Assembly (NCBI GenBank): GCA_964369685.1
Contig: CAYJFB010000007.1
Span: forward strand, 24,041 to 88,040
Source of the DNA: Avidesulfovibrio sp964369685
GTDB lineage: Bacteria > Desulfobacterota > Desulfovibrionia > Desulfovibrionales > Desulfovibrionaceae
Length of the DNA: 64,000 nt
Direction: 5' to 3'
Position 1 is the stretch's first letter; each line of letters starts with the position of its first letter. The notes beneath the pieces were generated by a model, which did not search any database, was not told the origin of the DNA, and saw only the letters and a program-made list of their open reading frames with translations. A program made the translations under genes and the position numbers. Shown here piece by piece: positions 56,035-64,000 of the stretch.

Positions 56035-56997
56035 ATGCATAAAGCCATTTTTCGTCTTCACTGGCTACATTTGGGCTTTGCCGTCATTGCCGCATTGACG
56101 CTTTGGTATACAGTCAATGCCAAAGAACAAGTCGAACGCTCCATGGAAGTGCGCTTAAATTATAAAGGATTGCCTTCCGGATTGGTGATCACCGAAGGAC
56201 AACTCAATAAAATCGAAGTTCGTTTACGCGGACCGCTTGAATTGTTGCGTTCAATGAATAATAAAGATTTGTCATATACTATTGATTTATCAACGCTTGT
56301 TCAAGGCGTAAACACCATTCCGTTGTATGCCGCAGACACGTTGAGCGACTTTCGCATCTACGAAGTGATTGATGTAACCCCCTCACGTTTGACGCTTACC
56401 GTAGATAATATCCTTGAAGCGCGCTTGCCCATCGAAGCCACTTTGCAAGAAACTGCCCTGACTCCCTCAATGAAACTGACAACAACCGTCATAGAACCCA
56501 ACCACGCCACGGTGCGGGGGCCTTCGAAGATTGTCAGTTCATTAAAAAAACTCAATGTGACCATTCCTGCCAATCCGGCTAATGAAAATATCCGCACCGA
56601 TCTCACATTACCTCTTGAAGCCCCTCCGGGGGTGGACATTGTCCCGACGACAGTTGATGTGAGCAGCATCATCACCATTCAACGGCGGCTTTTGAGCCTG
56701 AAACGTGATGTGCTTCTTGATGTACAAGACAATTTTGACTACTCTGTGAGTCCGTCACAAGTTGTGCTTCGGGTTTCTGTTCCTGCGGTTGCTGTGGCTA
56801 AACAAGACTACCTTGATCAAATCCAAGCCGCTGTCAGTAACGCCGCACCGCCAACAAATGCATTCCAAAACACGCAGAACATCACCTCGGAAGAAAATGA
56901 ACTTTCATGGGTACGTCCTGTACAAGTCACGTTGCCTATCGGAGCACGCTTACAACAAATGATTCCGCAAACCGTGTCTTTAACGCGTGCAAAATAA
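56035..56997 (+). CDS. cdaR: YbbR/CdaR-domain protein
   Basis: 320 residues: one N-terminal membrane helix (LHLGFAVIAALTLWYTV), then about three YbbR repeats outside the membrane (VRLNYKGLPSGLVI, VRLRGPLELLRS, VRGPSKIVSSL). YbbR proteins regulate the diadenylate cyclase CdaA and are encoded before glmM, as here. cdaA itself is not upstream in this window, where the PNPOx-ferredoxin gene sits instead. Confidence 0.85.
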   Translation: MHKAIFRLHWLHLGFAVIAALTLWYTVNAKEQVERSMEVRLNYKGLPSGLVITEGQLNKIEVRLRGPLELLRSMNNKDLSYTIDLSTLVQGVNTIPLYAADTLSDFRIYEVIDVTPSRLTLTVDNILEARLPIEATLQETALTPSMKLTTTVIEPNHATVRGPSKIVSSLKKLNVTIPANPANENIRTDLTLPLEAPPGVDIVPTTVDVSSIITIQRRLLSLKRDVLLDVQDNFDYSVSPSQVVLRVSVPAVAVAKQDYLDQIQAAVSNAAPPTNAFQNTQNITSEENELSWVRPVQVTLPIGARLQQMIPQTVSLTRAK

Positions 56998-57072
56998 TTT
57001 TAGCAAAGACACTTTATAGAATGTTTTACCGAGAAACGCTGTGTTTTTTTCGGAGAGTAAAAAAAGGATACC

Positions 57073-58428
57073 ATGATGAGTACGCGTCTTTTTGGAACCG
57101 ATGGTTTGCGCGGTCGGGTCAATACCGCGCCGATGACACCGGATATTGCTTTACGGTTGGGTATGGCCGCAGGGTTTCTTTTTAAACACAAACACCGCCG
57201 CAGTCGGGTTGTGATTGGTAAAGACACGCGTCTTTCGGGGTATATTTTTGAAAATGCCCTTTCTGCCGGTTTATTGGCGATGGGTATGGATGTCTTCATG
57301 GTTGGCCCTTTGCCGACACCGGCAATTTCTTTTCTCACGAGCAATATGCGCGCGGACTTGGGGGTGGTTATTTCTGCTTCGCACAATGCTTTTTCAGACA
57401 ACGGCATTAAATTTTTTGATGCCGATGGCTTTAAACTCGCCGATACCGTCGAAGAAGAAATAACGCAAATGGTCATGAATCCCAATTGTACATGGAATCT
57501 CCCTGAACCCGCACACACAGGGCGTGCCTTTAAAATCAAGGACGCACCGGGACGTTACATTGTCTATTTGAAAAACAGTTTTCCTGCGCACCTTTCTTTG
57601 GACGGTTTGCGTGTGGTGATTGATTGTGCCAACGGCGCCAATTATAAAGTCGCACCGTTGGCTCTTGAAGAACTCGGTGCGGAAGTTGTGAAAATGGGTA
57701 CAATGCCGGACGGTTTGAATATCAACGCCCAGTGCGGTTCTTTGTATCCCGAGGCTGTGGCGGCGCGTGTGCGAGAAACTCGCGCCGATATCGGCCTTGC
57801 CCTCGACGGCGACGCCGATCGGTTAATTGTTGTCGATGAACAGGGTACGATTTTAGACGGTGATCAAATTATGGCGTTGTGTGCCGATGATTTGATGTCA
57901 CGAGGAAAATTGCCGCAAAAAACACTTGTCGCAACAGTGATGAGTAATATGGCCTTGGAAGTGTTTATGCGTGAACGGGGAGGCCATTTGTTGCGCACGG
58001 ATGTTGGTGACAGAAAAGTTGTCGAAGCCATGCAACAGCACAGTCTGTCTTTCGGCGGGGAACAATCGGGACACCTTATCTTTCGTGATTACAGTACCAC
58101 AGGTGACGGCTTGCTCGCCGCCTTGCAAATCTTACGCATTATGCGTGAACGCAATCGTCCGCTTTCAGAACTGGCGGGGTTGTTGACACCGTATCCGCAA
58201 ACGTTAATCAATATCCATGCGAATAAGAAGCCTGCGGTGGACGAACACCCCGAAATAGCCCAAGCTGTGGCTGAAGCAGAAAAAATACTCAACGATCGCG
58301 GAAGAGTGCTCATTCGTTATTCGGGAACCGAGCCGCTTTGCCGCATTATGGTCGAAGGCGAAGACACACAAAAAGTCCATACTGTTGCACAGAATCTTGC
58401 CGCTGTTGTGGAAAAAGTGTGCAGTTAG
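57073..58428 (+). CDS. glmM: Phosphoglucosamine mutase
   Basis: Interconverts glucosamine-6-P and glucosamine-1-P for cell-wall and LPS precursors. 451 residues. Signatures: RLFGTDGLRGRVN, catalytic Ser in ISASHNAFSDNGIKFF, Mg2+ loop LALDGDADRLIVVD, GGEQSGHLIF, and IRYSGTEPLCRIM for phosphate binding. Follows cdaR in the common order. Confidence 0.95.
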   Translation: MMSTRLFGTDGLRGRVNTAPMTPDIALRLGMAAGFLFKHKHRRSRVVIGKDTRLSGYIFENALSAGLLAMGMDVFMVGPLPTPAISFLTSNMRADLGVVISASHNAFSDNGIKFFDADGFKLADTVEEEITQMVMNPNCTWNLPEPAHTGRAFKIKDAPGRYIVYLKNSFPAHLSLDGLRVVIDCANGANYKVAPLALEELGAEVVKMGTMPDGLNINAQCGSLYPEAVAARVRETRADIGLALDGDADRLIVVDEQGTILDGDQIMALCADDLMSRGKLPQKTLVATVMSNMALEVFMRERGGHLLRTDVGDRKVVEAMQQHSLSFGGEQSGHLIFRDYSTTGDGLLAALQILRIMRERNRPLSELAGLLTPYPQTLINIHANKKPAVDEHPEIAQAVAEAEKILNDRGRVLIRYSGTEPLCRIMVEGEDTQKVHTVAQNLAAVVEKVCS

Positions 58429-58650
58429 CGTGTGTTCTTATACAGAGAAAAGCTTGTTCATCTCTTTGTAATACACGACTCATTCGTGATTGGCGTGTCT
58501 TTTTTTTCGAGAACAGCTTCCAATGAATCATGGCTATCTGACTATAAAATGGTAAGATTTTTATAGTTATAAAAGTTCTTTTATGATGTATGATCTTATG
58601 TTTTTACGAAAAAGCTTGTCTTGTAAAAATCTTTTTCTGAAACAGATACC

Positions 58651-58679
58651 TTGACACATGGCCTTTCCCCCCATAGACT
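58651..58679 (+). promoter_or_regulatory. Probable sigma70 promoter of trxA
   Basis: TTGACA (58651-58656), 17-base spacer, TAGACT (58674-58679), about 100 bases before the trxA start, in an AT-rich gap after glmM. Confidence 0.6.
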
Positions 58680-58778
58680 GTCGGTACTTTAAGGTTTTTT
58701 TAGATTTAATGTATTTTTATATGTTTTTTGCGTACAACGCATCATTTTTTTAAGTATGAACGAGTAAAGGAGATTCTC

Positions 58779-59102
58779 ATGGCCATTCAAGTTACAGATG
58801 CAAATTTTGACGCTGTTGTTTTACAATCACAACTCCCTGTTCTTGTTGATTTTTGGGCACCTTGGTGCGGCCCTTGCCGTGCTATCGGTCCTGTTGTTGA
58901 AGAATTGGCATCCGAATATGAAGGAAAATTACAAATAGTAAAAATGAACGTGGACGACAGTCCCGCAACACCCGGAAAATATGGCATTCGTGCCATTCCC
59001 ACACTGATTTTATTCCGCAACGGTGAAGTTGTGGAACAAGTCACGGGTGCTGTTTCAAAAGCCAGCATTGTTTCGATGATTGAAGAAAAGGCTCTTGCAT
59101 GA
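58779..59102 (+). CDS. trxA: Thioredoxin
   Basis: Disulfide reductase, 107 residues from ATG 58779 (AAAGGAG upstream). Active site WCGPC in VDFWAPWCGPCRAIGPV; cis-Pro in GIRAIPTLILF. Overlaps trxB by 4 bases (ATGA), so trxA-trxB form a system. Confidence 0.96.
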   Translation: MAIQVTDANFDAVVLQSQLPVLVDFWAPWCGPCRAIGPVVEELASEYEGKLQIVKMNVDDSPATPGKYGIRAIPTLILFRNGEVVEQVTGAVSKASIVSMIEEKALA

Positions 59103-60019
59103 AAAGTTATGACGCGATTGTGATTGGCGGTGGGCCGGCGGGGCTTACTGCGGCAATGTACCTGTGCCGTTCGGGGGTTCGAGTGGCATTGGTCGAGATG
59201 ATTGCCGATGGTGGGCAAATGCTCAAAACAGCAGAAATCGCCAACTATCCCGGCTTCCCAAAAGGAACGACAGGCTGGGAATTGGCCGAACTGCTGACCG
59301 AGCACCTCACCGGCTATACGCTTGATCGCTATACCGATACGGTTTCTACAATCGATCACGCGCCCGGCGCAAATCGTGTTTTGATAGGCAAAGAATGGAT
59401 TGAAGGCCGCACGATTCTTATTTGCTCGGGAGCCTCTCCGCAACCGTTGGGACTCGCCGACGAAGACCGTTTGGTCGGGCGTGGTATTTCTTATTGTGCC
59501 CTGTGCGACGGCAATTTCTTTCGCGATCAGGTTGTCGGTGTTGTTGGCGGGGGTAACTCCGCTCTTGAAGAAGCTTTGTATCTTTCACGAATCGTTAAAA
59601 AGCTGTATCTCATTCACCGCCGTGAAGGCTTTCGTGCGGCAAAGGTCTTGCAAGATAAAGTCTTGGCCACAGAAAATATTCACCTCATGCTCAATACGGT
59701 GATTACAGGCCTTGATGGTGAAAGCGGACTCAGCGGTCTGCACATTGAAAATGTTGTGACAAAAGCTGCAGAGCATGTTGTTGTGGATGGGCTGTTTATT
59801 TTTGTTGGCTATACGCCGCAAAATGTCTTTTTGCCTTCAGCATTGAATTGTGATACGAAAGGTTTTATCTTGACTGATAATGAAATGGCTACCAACTTGC
59901 CCGGCGTCTTTGCGGCGGGTGATATCCGCTCAAAGCATTGTCGTCAAGTGGTGACGGCAGTCGGTGACGGTGCCACGGCAGCCACTTCGGCGTTCAGCTA
60001 TATTGAGCAATTGGGATAA
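59099..60019 (+). CDS. trxB: Thioredoxin reductase
   Basis: FAD-dependent NADPH:thioredoxin reductase, 306 residues. GGGPAGLTAAMYLCRSG binds FAD; redox Cys pair in YCALCDGNFF; GVVGGGNSALEEALYLS and HRREGFRAAK are the NADPH motifs; FAAGDIRSKHCRQVVTAVGDG the C-terminal FAD site. Coupled to trxA. Confidence 0.96.
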   Translation: MKSYDAIVIGGGPAGLTAAMYLCRSGVRVALVEMIADGGQMLKTAEIANYPGFPKGTTGWELAELLTEHLTGYTLDRYTDTVSTIDHAPGANRVLIGKEWIEGRTILICSGASPQPLGLADEDRLVGRGISYCALCDGNFFRDQVVGVVGGGNSALEEALYLSRIVKKLYLIHRREGFRAAKVLQDKVLATENIHLMLNTVITGLDGESGLSGLHIENVVTKAAEHVVVDGLFIFVGYTPQNVFLPSALNCDTKGFILTDNEMATNLPGVFAAGDIRSKHCRQVVTAVGDGATAATSAFSYIEQLG

Positions 60020-60023
60020 TATC

Positions 60024-60749
60024 ATGCTTTTTGTTCGACACAGTGCGTTAACGCTCTGTTTATGTATGCTTACCGGATGCGGAGTCATTGACTATGCGTT
60101 TTTAGAGCCTCCGGAAGAAACAGCACAAGAATTGTTTGAAAACGGTAACGATGCCATGCGTGAAAAAAACTATGGCAACGCCGCCGAATATTATGCACAG
60201 CTGAAAGATCATTATCCTTTCAGTCCTTATGTTGTTGATGCGGAATTGTCTCTTGGTGATGCGCTTTTTTTAGATAAAGAATATGAGGCCGCAGCAGAAG
60301 CGTATAAAGATTTTGAAGACCTGCACCCGCGCCACGAGATTATTCCTTATGTGTTATACCAAATAGGTATGGCGGAAATGAAGAGTTTTGTTTCTATCGA
60401 TCGCCCTACAACAATGGTAGAAGAGGCCATCGGTTACTTCCAACGCTTGCAAGACTCCTACCCCAATACAAACTATGCTGTACAAGCAAAAACAGAAATA
60501 CAAAATGCCCGAAAACTTCTTGCTGAACACGAATTGTATCTTGCAGATGTCTTTTGGAATATGAATAACTATGGATCTGCTTGGCGGCGCTATACCTATG
60601 TTGCCGAAAATTTTTCCGACTTACCGGAAATCAAAACATATGCTGAAGAAAAAGCCCTGACCGCGTATTATAAATACCAAGCGAATCAGGCCGAAACAAC
60701 CCGTCAGTCAATTGAAGGTTCATGGGAAGAATTATTTGACTGGTTGTAA
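60024..60749 (+). CDS. bamD: BamD-type outer-membrane assembly lipoprotein
   Basis: 241 residues from ATG 60024, only 4 bases after trxB. Lipoprotein signal ending CMLTGCG. TPR-rich helical body (NAAEYYAQLKDHYPFSPYV, QIGMAEMKSFVSIDRPTTMV, NARKLLAEHELYLADVFW) as in BamD of the beta-barrel assembly machinery. Followed by a strong terminator. Confidence 0.88.
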   Translation: MLFVRHSALTLCLCMLTGCGVIDYAFLEPPEETAQELFENGNDAMREKNYGNAAEYYAQLKDHYPFSPYVVDAELSLGDALFLDKEYEAAAEAYKDFEDLHPRHEIIPYVLYQIGMAEMKSFVSIDRPTTMVEEAIGYFQRLQDSYPNTNYAVQAKTEIQNARKLLAEHELYLADVFWNMNNYGSAWRRYTYVAENFSDLPEIKTYAEEKALTAYYKYQANQAETTRQSIEGSWEELFDWL

Positions 60750-60768
60750 AAAAACATCACCATATATA

Positions 60769-60812
60769 AAAAAACAACGCCCTGATGCACATCGGGGCGT
60801 TGTTTTTTGGTA
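60769..60812 (+). terminator. Intrinsic terminator after bamD
   Basis: AAAAAACAACGCCC pairs with GGGCGTTGTTTTTT (with inner TGAT/ATCG) around GCAC, ending in a T run. Confidence 0.88.
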
Positions 60813-60880
60813 AAGAAGGGTGGCACAGGGGGCTTTTACGTGAAAAACTCAATTCCACAGGTAACAAAGACCATATCAAA

Positions 60881-60934
60881 CTCCTCCAAAGAACAATGCC
60901 CCGACACATGTCGGGGCATTGTTCTTTGGAGGAG
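60881..60934. repeat. Near-perfect 54-bp palindrome
   Basis: 26-bp arm at 60881-60906 and its exact complement at 60909-60934, with CA at the centre. The core resembles the preceding bamD terminator (GCCC..GGGC with CATC/ATCG-type centre), so it may be a tandem duplicate turned into a cruciform-forming element. Confidence 0.8.
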
Positions 60935-61483
60935 AAGAGAGCGTTTAGATGTTATATCTTCACGGCATAAAGGTTATGCCATTTCAAAAGGAGGAGAAGA
61001 TTTCTGAAAAGAAACTGCCAAGTGCTGCCGACTTGACAGACGCGGCACAACGCCGTGTTATTTATTAGAATGCAATGCTTGTGCCGTTTATATAATTTCA
61101 TATTTTTTAAGTGTGTTAAGAAAAAACTCACACTCAAAAACAAAAATGATACAGTCTTATGTAAAAAAAATAGCCACTATTCTTCATCTGCTGTGTGTAT
61201 TTTTTTTACAACAGAGACAAAAAGTGTCTATTTTTTATCGCTTTTTAGGAGCTGCTTTTTGATCGTGTCGACACAAGTGTTTTTTTATTCTCGTTACCTC
61301 AGGTTTCACACGCTTTTTGGGTTATGTCTTTTGTATACACTCCTTCAAAGCCCGCTTCTCTCTTTTGGTTAATACAAACATGTGTCTTGTGTCGATACGA
61401 TCTAAAAAAGTATTTGATAAGCAGTGATGAAGAAGCTTCACATCATAAAGTGAAGCCTTCAAAAAGCAAAACGCATAAAAAAA
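60935..61483. other. AT-rich region between bamD and galU
   Basis: About 550 bases without a convincing gene. Near 61433-61460 a GAAGCTTCAC / GTGAAGCCTTC hairpin may terminate galU (minus). Nothing else recognised. Confidence 0.4.
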
Positions 61484-62353
61484 TCAGTTATCCACGAGAG
61501 CGCGTATTTTTTCTTTCAGTGAGGGGGCCAAGTTTTTATCTTGGAGTCCAAAATAGATGTTGGCAGTCAGGTAGTCTACCCAATCGCCTGCGTCATAGCG
61601 CAAGCCATTCATTTTCACTGCAAGCATACCACGTTCTGCCGCGAGGGTTGCGAGTGCGTCGGTCAGTTGGATTTCTCCGCCGTGTCCGGGTTCAAGTTTT
61701 TCTATATGTTTAAAAATATCCGGTGTGAGCACATAACGTCCGACAATGGCAAGGCGTGAGTCCACTGTGCCGACAGCCGGTTTTTCAACCAAACTTTCAA
61801 TTTGGTAAATATCGGGGGCAATTTCTGTGCCTGTAGCGATACCATAGCGGTTGATATGATCCGCAGGCACTTCCATAACTCCAATTACAGGCATATTGCG
61901 TTCTAAGGAGATTTTAACCAAGCGTTGCAAACCGGCGTCCTGACCAAATATGATGTCATCGCCGACCATCACCGCAAAGGTTTCATCATCGTTGATCATA
62001 TTCCGAGCACACAGTACAGCATGTCCCAGACCCAATTGTTTCTTTTGCCGTACAGCCATGACATTAATCATTTCAGAAACATCACGCACTTTTTTCAACA
62101 AATCGAGTTTATCTTTGCGTTCAAGCAAATCTTCAAGTTGCAAGTTGCGATCGAAGTGGTCTTCAATAACAGATTTATCACGGTTTGTGACAAAAATAAC
62201 ATCTTGTATACCCGCCATAATGGCTTCTTCCACGACATACTGCACTACAGGCTTGTCATAAACGGGTAACATTTCTTTAGGAATGTTTTTACTCGCAGGC
62301 AAAGAACGTGTACCCCAACCCGCGACAGGAATAACAACCTTACAAATATCCAT
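61484..62353 (-). CDS. galU: UTP-glucose-1-phosphate uridylyltransferase
   Basis: Makes UDP-glucose. 289 residues. N-terminus VIPVAGWGTRSLPASKNIPK with the nucleotide site (GWGTRSLP instead of the common GLGTRFLP) and EMLPVYDKPVVQYVV; VVEKPAVGTVDS-like substrate region and VGRYVLTPDIF. Good match to the GalU family. Convergent region with bamD. Confidence 0.92.
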   Translation of the reverse strand: MDICKVVIPVAGWGTRSLPASKNIPKEMLPVYDKPVVQYVVEEAIMAGIQDVIFVTNRDKSVIEDHFDRNLQLEDLLERKDKLDLLKKVRDVSEMINVMAVRQKKQLGLGHAVLCARNMINDDETFAVMVGDDIIFGQDAGLQRLVKISLERNMPVIGVMEVPADHINRYGIATGTEIAPDIYQIESLVEKPAVGTVDSRLAIVGRYVLTPDIFKHIEKLEPGHGGEIQLTDALATLAAERGMLAVKMNGLRYDAGDWVDYLTANIYFGLQDKNLAPSLKEKIRALVDN

Positions 62354-62592
62354 AAAATACCCCTTAAAAAAAAATATAGTATTTATGAAAACGCTATGAA
62401 GAATAACATATATATATAACAGCTACAAGACATTTACTTTACAAAAAAGAAATATATAAATAAAGATATATTAAAGTTTGAAAACAATACCATTCCGTTC
62501 ATGAATAGAACTGCATGAACGTGAATACTTGATGACAACAGCACCATATAAATATCTTTGAACAAGAAATAGATTTGTAAAACAATGTGTGT

Positions 62593-62692
62593 TGCGGTGT
62601 AGTGAAAACGCAGCCAAAGTAGAAGCAATACTCTCTTTTTGCGTTTTCACTACACCGCAGGCAGGCTCAAGGGGGGGGCTTAGCTCCCCCAG
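62593..62692 (+). repeat. Dispersed G-hairpin repeat element, copy 5
   Basis: Hairpin 1: perfect 20-bp stem TGCGGTGTAGTGAAAACGCA (62593-62612) with 62640-62659 around a 27-base loop. Hairpin 2: G8 / C5 with GCTTAGC centre (62671-62692), then an A-rich tail. Sits between galU and ftsY. Confidence 0.8.
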
Positions 62693-62705
62693 AAAAGAAA
62701 ACATA

Positions 62706-64000
62706 TTATTTATTATGCAGTAAGGCGGCGGCGTAGTCATCGCCGTTGAAGGGGCGAAGATCTTCCATCTTTTCACCGAGACCGACAAAAGAAATTGGAA
62801 TACCATGACGCACAGCCACAGCCACAGCCACACCGCCTTTGGCTGTGCCATCAAGTTTTGTCAAAATGATTTCGTCAATAGGCGTCGCTTCATTAAACAA
62901 TTTTGCCTGTGAGAGTGCGTTTTGTCCTGTTGTTGCGTCAAGCACAAGCACTGTCCGATGCGGTGCACCGGGGTGCTTGCGGGCAAGCGTTGCACGAATT
63001 TTTTTGAGTTCTTCCATAAGATTTGTTTTTGTTTGCAAGCGACCTGCTGTATCAATAAACAGTGTGTCCACCTGTTCATTCAGTGCGCGATCAATCGCTT
63101 CCCAAGCGACTGCAGACGGATCGGCATTGGCGTTTTTGGCATGAAAAAGTGATCCTGTTCGTGTTGCCCATATTTCTAATTGCTCTACTGCCGCCGCACG
63201 GAACGTATCCCCTGCTGCCAACATGACCACCTTACCTCGTGAGCGCTCACGATACGCCAACTTGGCAATTGTTGTTGTTTTTCCTGCTCCATTGACCCCA
63301 ACCATCAACACAATCTCAGGCTTGTTGACCGCGGTGACCCGACGCTGTACCCGAAAAACATCACTCAATTCTTCTGCCAGCACGTCGCGCATTTTTGACG
63401 GTTCAGTCACATTGTCCTTACGCGCGCGTTCTTTCAATCGTGTGCATAGTTCTGTCGCAACATCAACACCCATGTCAGCCATGATGAATAACTCAAGAAG
63501 TTCATCCCAAAACGCGCTGTTCAATTCGGTGTGTTCGGCAAAAAGGACAGCCAATCCCCGTCCGAGTTGTTCGCGGGTTTTAGTCAAGCCCGTGTTTAGC
63601 TTGAGAAATAAACGGTTACGCTCGTCTTCTTCATCTTCCAAATCAAGAGCCAAGACAAGACGATACTGTAATTCTGAACGAAAATCTGAAAGACTGGTAT
63701 ATTCCATCAAATCAACCCATGATGAAATATCCTTTATAAAACGTTCAATTTCATCGGGCGGTGCCTCCAAAGCCGATAAAAGAAAACGAACTCGATTCCA
63801 TAACGCGTCACCGACAGTCTCCACACCATCCAAGACAATCCCAAGCCAAACAGACATCCGCGGTTCTGCTTCGCGTAACCGCAACAACATGGCTGTCTGC
63901 TCATCATTCAAAACAGGTGTGTCCTCTGTCATTAGCGGAAGCACAGCCTGCTCAGGTTGTGCCTGCTCAGGCTGTGCCTGCTCAGGCTGTGCCTGTTCGG
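62706..64000 (-). CDS. ftsY: FtsY, SRP receptor (N-terminus beyond right edge)
   Basis: GTPase receptor for signal recognition particle. About 431 residues visible; the end is present, the start lies beyond the right edge. NG domain: GVNGAGKTTTIAKLAYR, DTFRAAAVEQLEIWATR, DTAGRLQTKTNLMEELKK and TKLDGTAKGGVAVAVAVRHG. The N-terminal A domain contains at least three 15-bp repeats coding EQAQP. Confidence 0.95.
   Translation of the reverse strand, partial: EQAQPEQAQPEQAQPEQAVLPLMTEDTPVLNDEQTAMLLRLREAEPRMSVWLGIVLDGVETVGDALWNRVRFLLSALEAPPDEIERFIKDISSWVDLMEYTSLSDFRSELQYRLVLALDLEDEEDERNRLFLKLNTGLTKTREQLGRGLAVLFAEHTELNSAFWDELLELFIMADMGVDVATELCTRLKERARKDNVTEPSKMRDVLAEELSDVFRVQRRVTAVNKPEIVLMVGVNGAGKTTTIAKLAYRERSRGKVVMLAAGDTFRAAAVEQLEIWATRTGSLFHAKNANADPSAVAWEAIDRALNEQVDTLFIDTAGRLQTKTNLMEELKKIRATLARKHPGAPHRTVLVLDATTGQNALSQAKLFNEATPIDEIILTKLDGTAKGGVAVAVAVRHGIPISFVGLGEKMEDLRPFNGDDYAAALLHNK
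63946..64000 (-). repeat. 15-bp tandem repeat coding EQAQP in ftsY
   Basis: GCCTGCTCAGGCTGT (plus strand) repeated at 63946, 63961 and 63976, and continuing at the window edge. On the minus strand codes EQAQP. Confidence 0.9.

Noticed and set aside
61055..61372. Small ORF between bamD and galU
   Set aside because: Phe/Ser-rich translation of AT-rich DNA with no ribosome site or family pattern.
1..64000. CRISPR array, insertion sequence, prophage or tRNA genes
   Set aside because: No regularly spaced repeats, transposase motifs, phage genes or TTCGA-type tRNA arms outside coding sequence were found by reading both strands.

Overview
The window looks like a chromosome segment of a Desulfovibrionaceae-type sulfate reducer (Desulfobacterota) with moderate-to-low GC. 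This is inferred from gene content and order. It shows a cheB-HEAT-cheR-parA-cheW-cheY-cheA cluster, tatBC fused to a histidine operon, a PPK1/HD/PPX block, and an ETF route ending in a membrane HdrD-like Fe-S protein. No rRNA, tRNA, CRISPR array, phage gene or transposase was found.

Layout. 1-10452: a partial GAF protein (-), then a chemotaxis operon (+) with a ParA/CheW pair. Its cheA is interrupted by two 100-N assembly gaps, each inside coding tandem repeats. 10677-22972 (-): LolB-like and TPR lipoproteins, an RpoH-type sigma factor, a META lipoprotein, the coupled operon tatB-tatC-hisB-lipoprotein-hisA, then guaA and guaB. 23474-28698 (+): pgi, a two-component pair (the NtrC-like regulator has a degenerate GAFTGA loop) and a flavoredoxin-like protein. 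28852-33174 (-): two unknown proteins, a small VCBS-like protein, hisF and hisH. 33655-42087 (+): ppk1, an HD-domain protein, ppx, a tiny conserved-looking ORF, DUF1538 plus a tandem PII-like protein, and a ThiS/MoaD-like protein with a small radical-SAM enzyme.

42729-52371 (+) is the metabolic highlight. It encodes a dimethylglycine/sarcosine-dehydrogenase-like FAD-GcvT protein, EtfB, EtfA, a membrane ETF:menaquinone-oxidoreductase-like Fe-S protein, formate-THF ligase and FolD. Together they read as a pathway that strips N-methyl groups. The C1 unit would go through folate to formate plus ATP, and the electrons to the quinone pool. A good sigma70 promoter with a 9+9 bp palindrome across the -35 box lies upstream. 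52608-54598 (-): a DUF711/UPF0210 protein and an ACT protein. 54868-60749 (+): an unknown protein, a PNPOx-ferredoxin fusion, cdaR-glmM, trxA-trxB and bamD. 61484-64000 (-): galU and ftsY, which runs off the right edge.

The most unusual non-coding signal is a dispersed intergenic repeat family. A variable inverted-repeat stem, whose arms change together between copies, is joined to a G-run/C-run hairpin and an A-rich tail. Four copies have both parts (24841-24956, 29441-29529, 47003-47126, 62593-62692), and a fifth (47340-47428) forms an inverted pair with the third upstream of the membrane Fe-S gene. Partial relatives lie at 51448, 52518 and 21371. Several genes also carry in-frame 15-27 bp tandem repeats (cheA twice, ftsY), and a nearly identical EQAxP repeat occurs in both cheA and ftsY.
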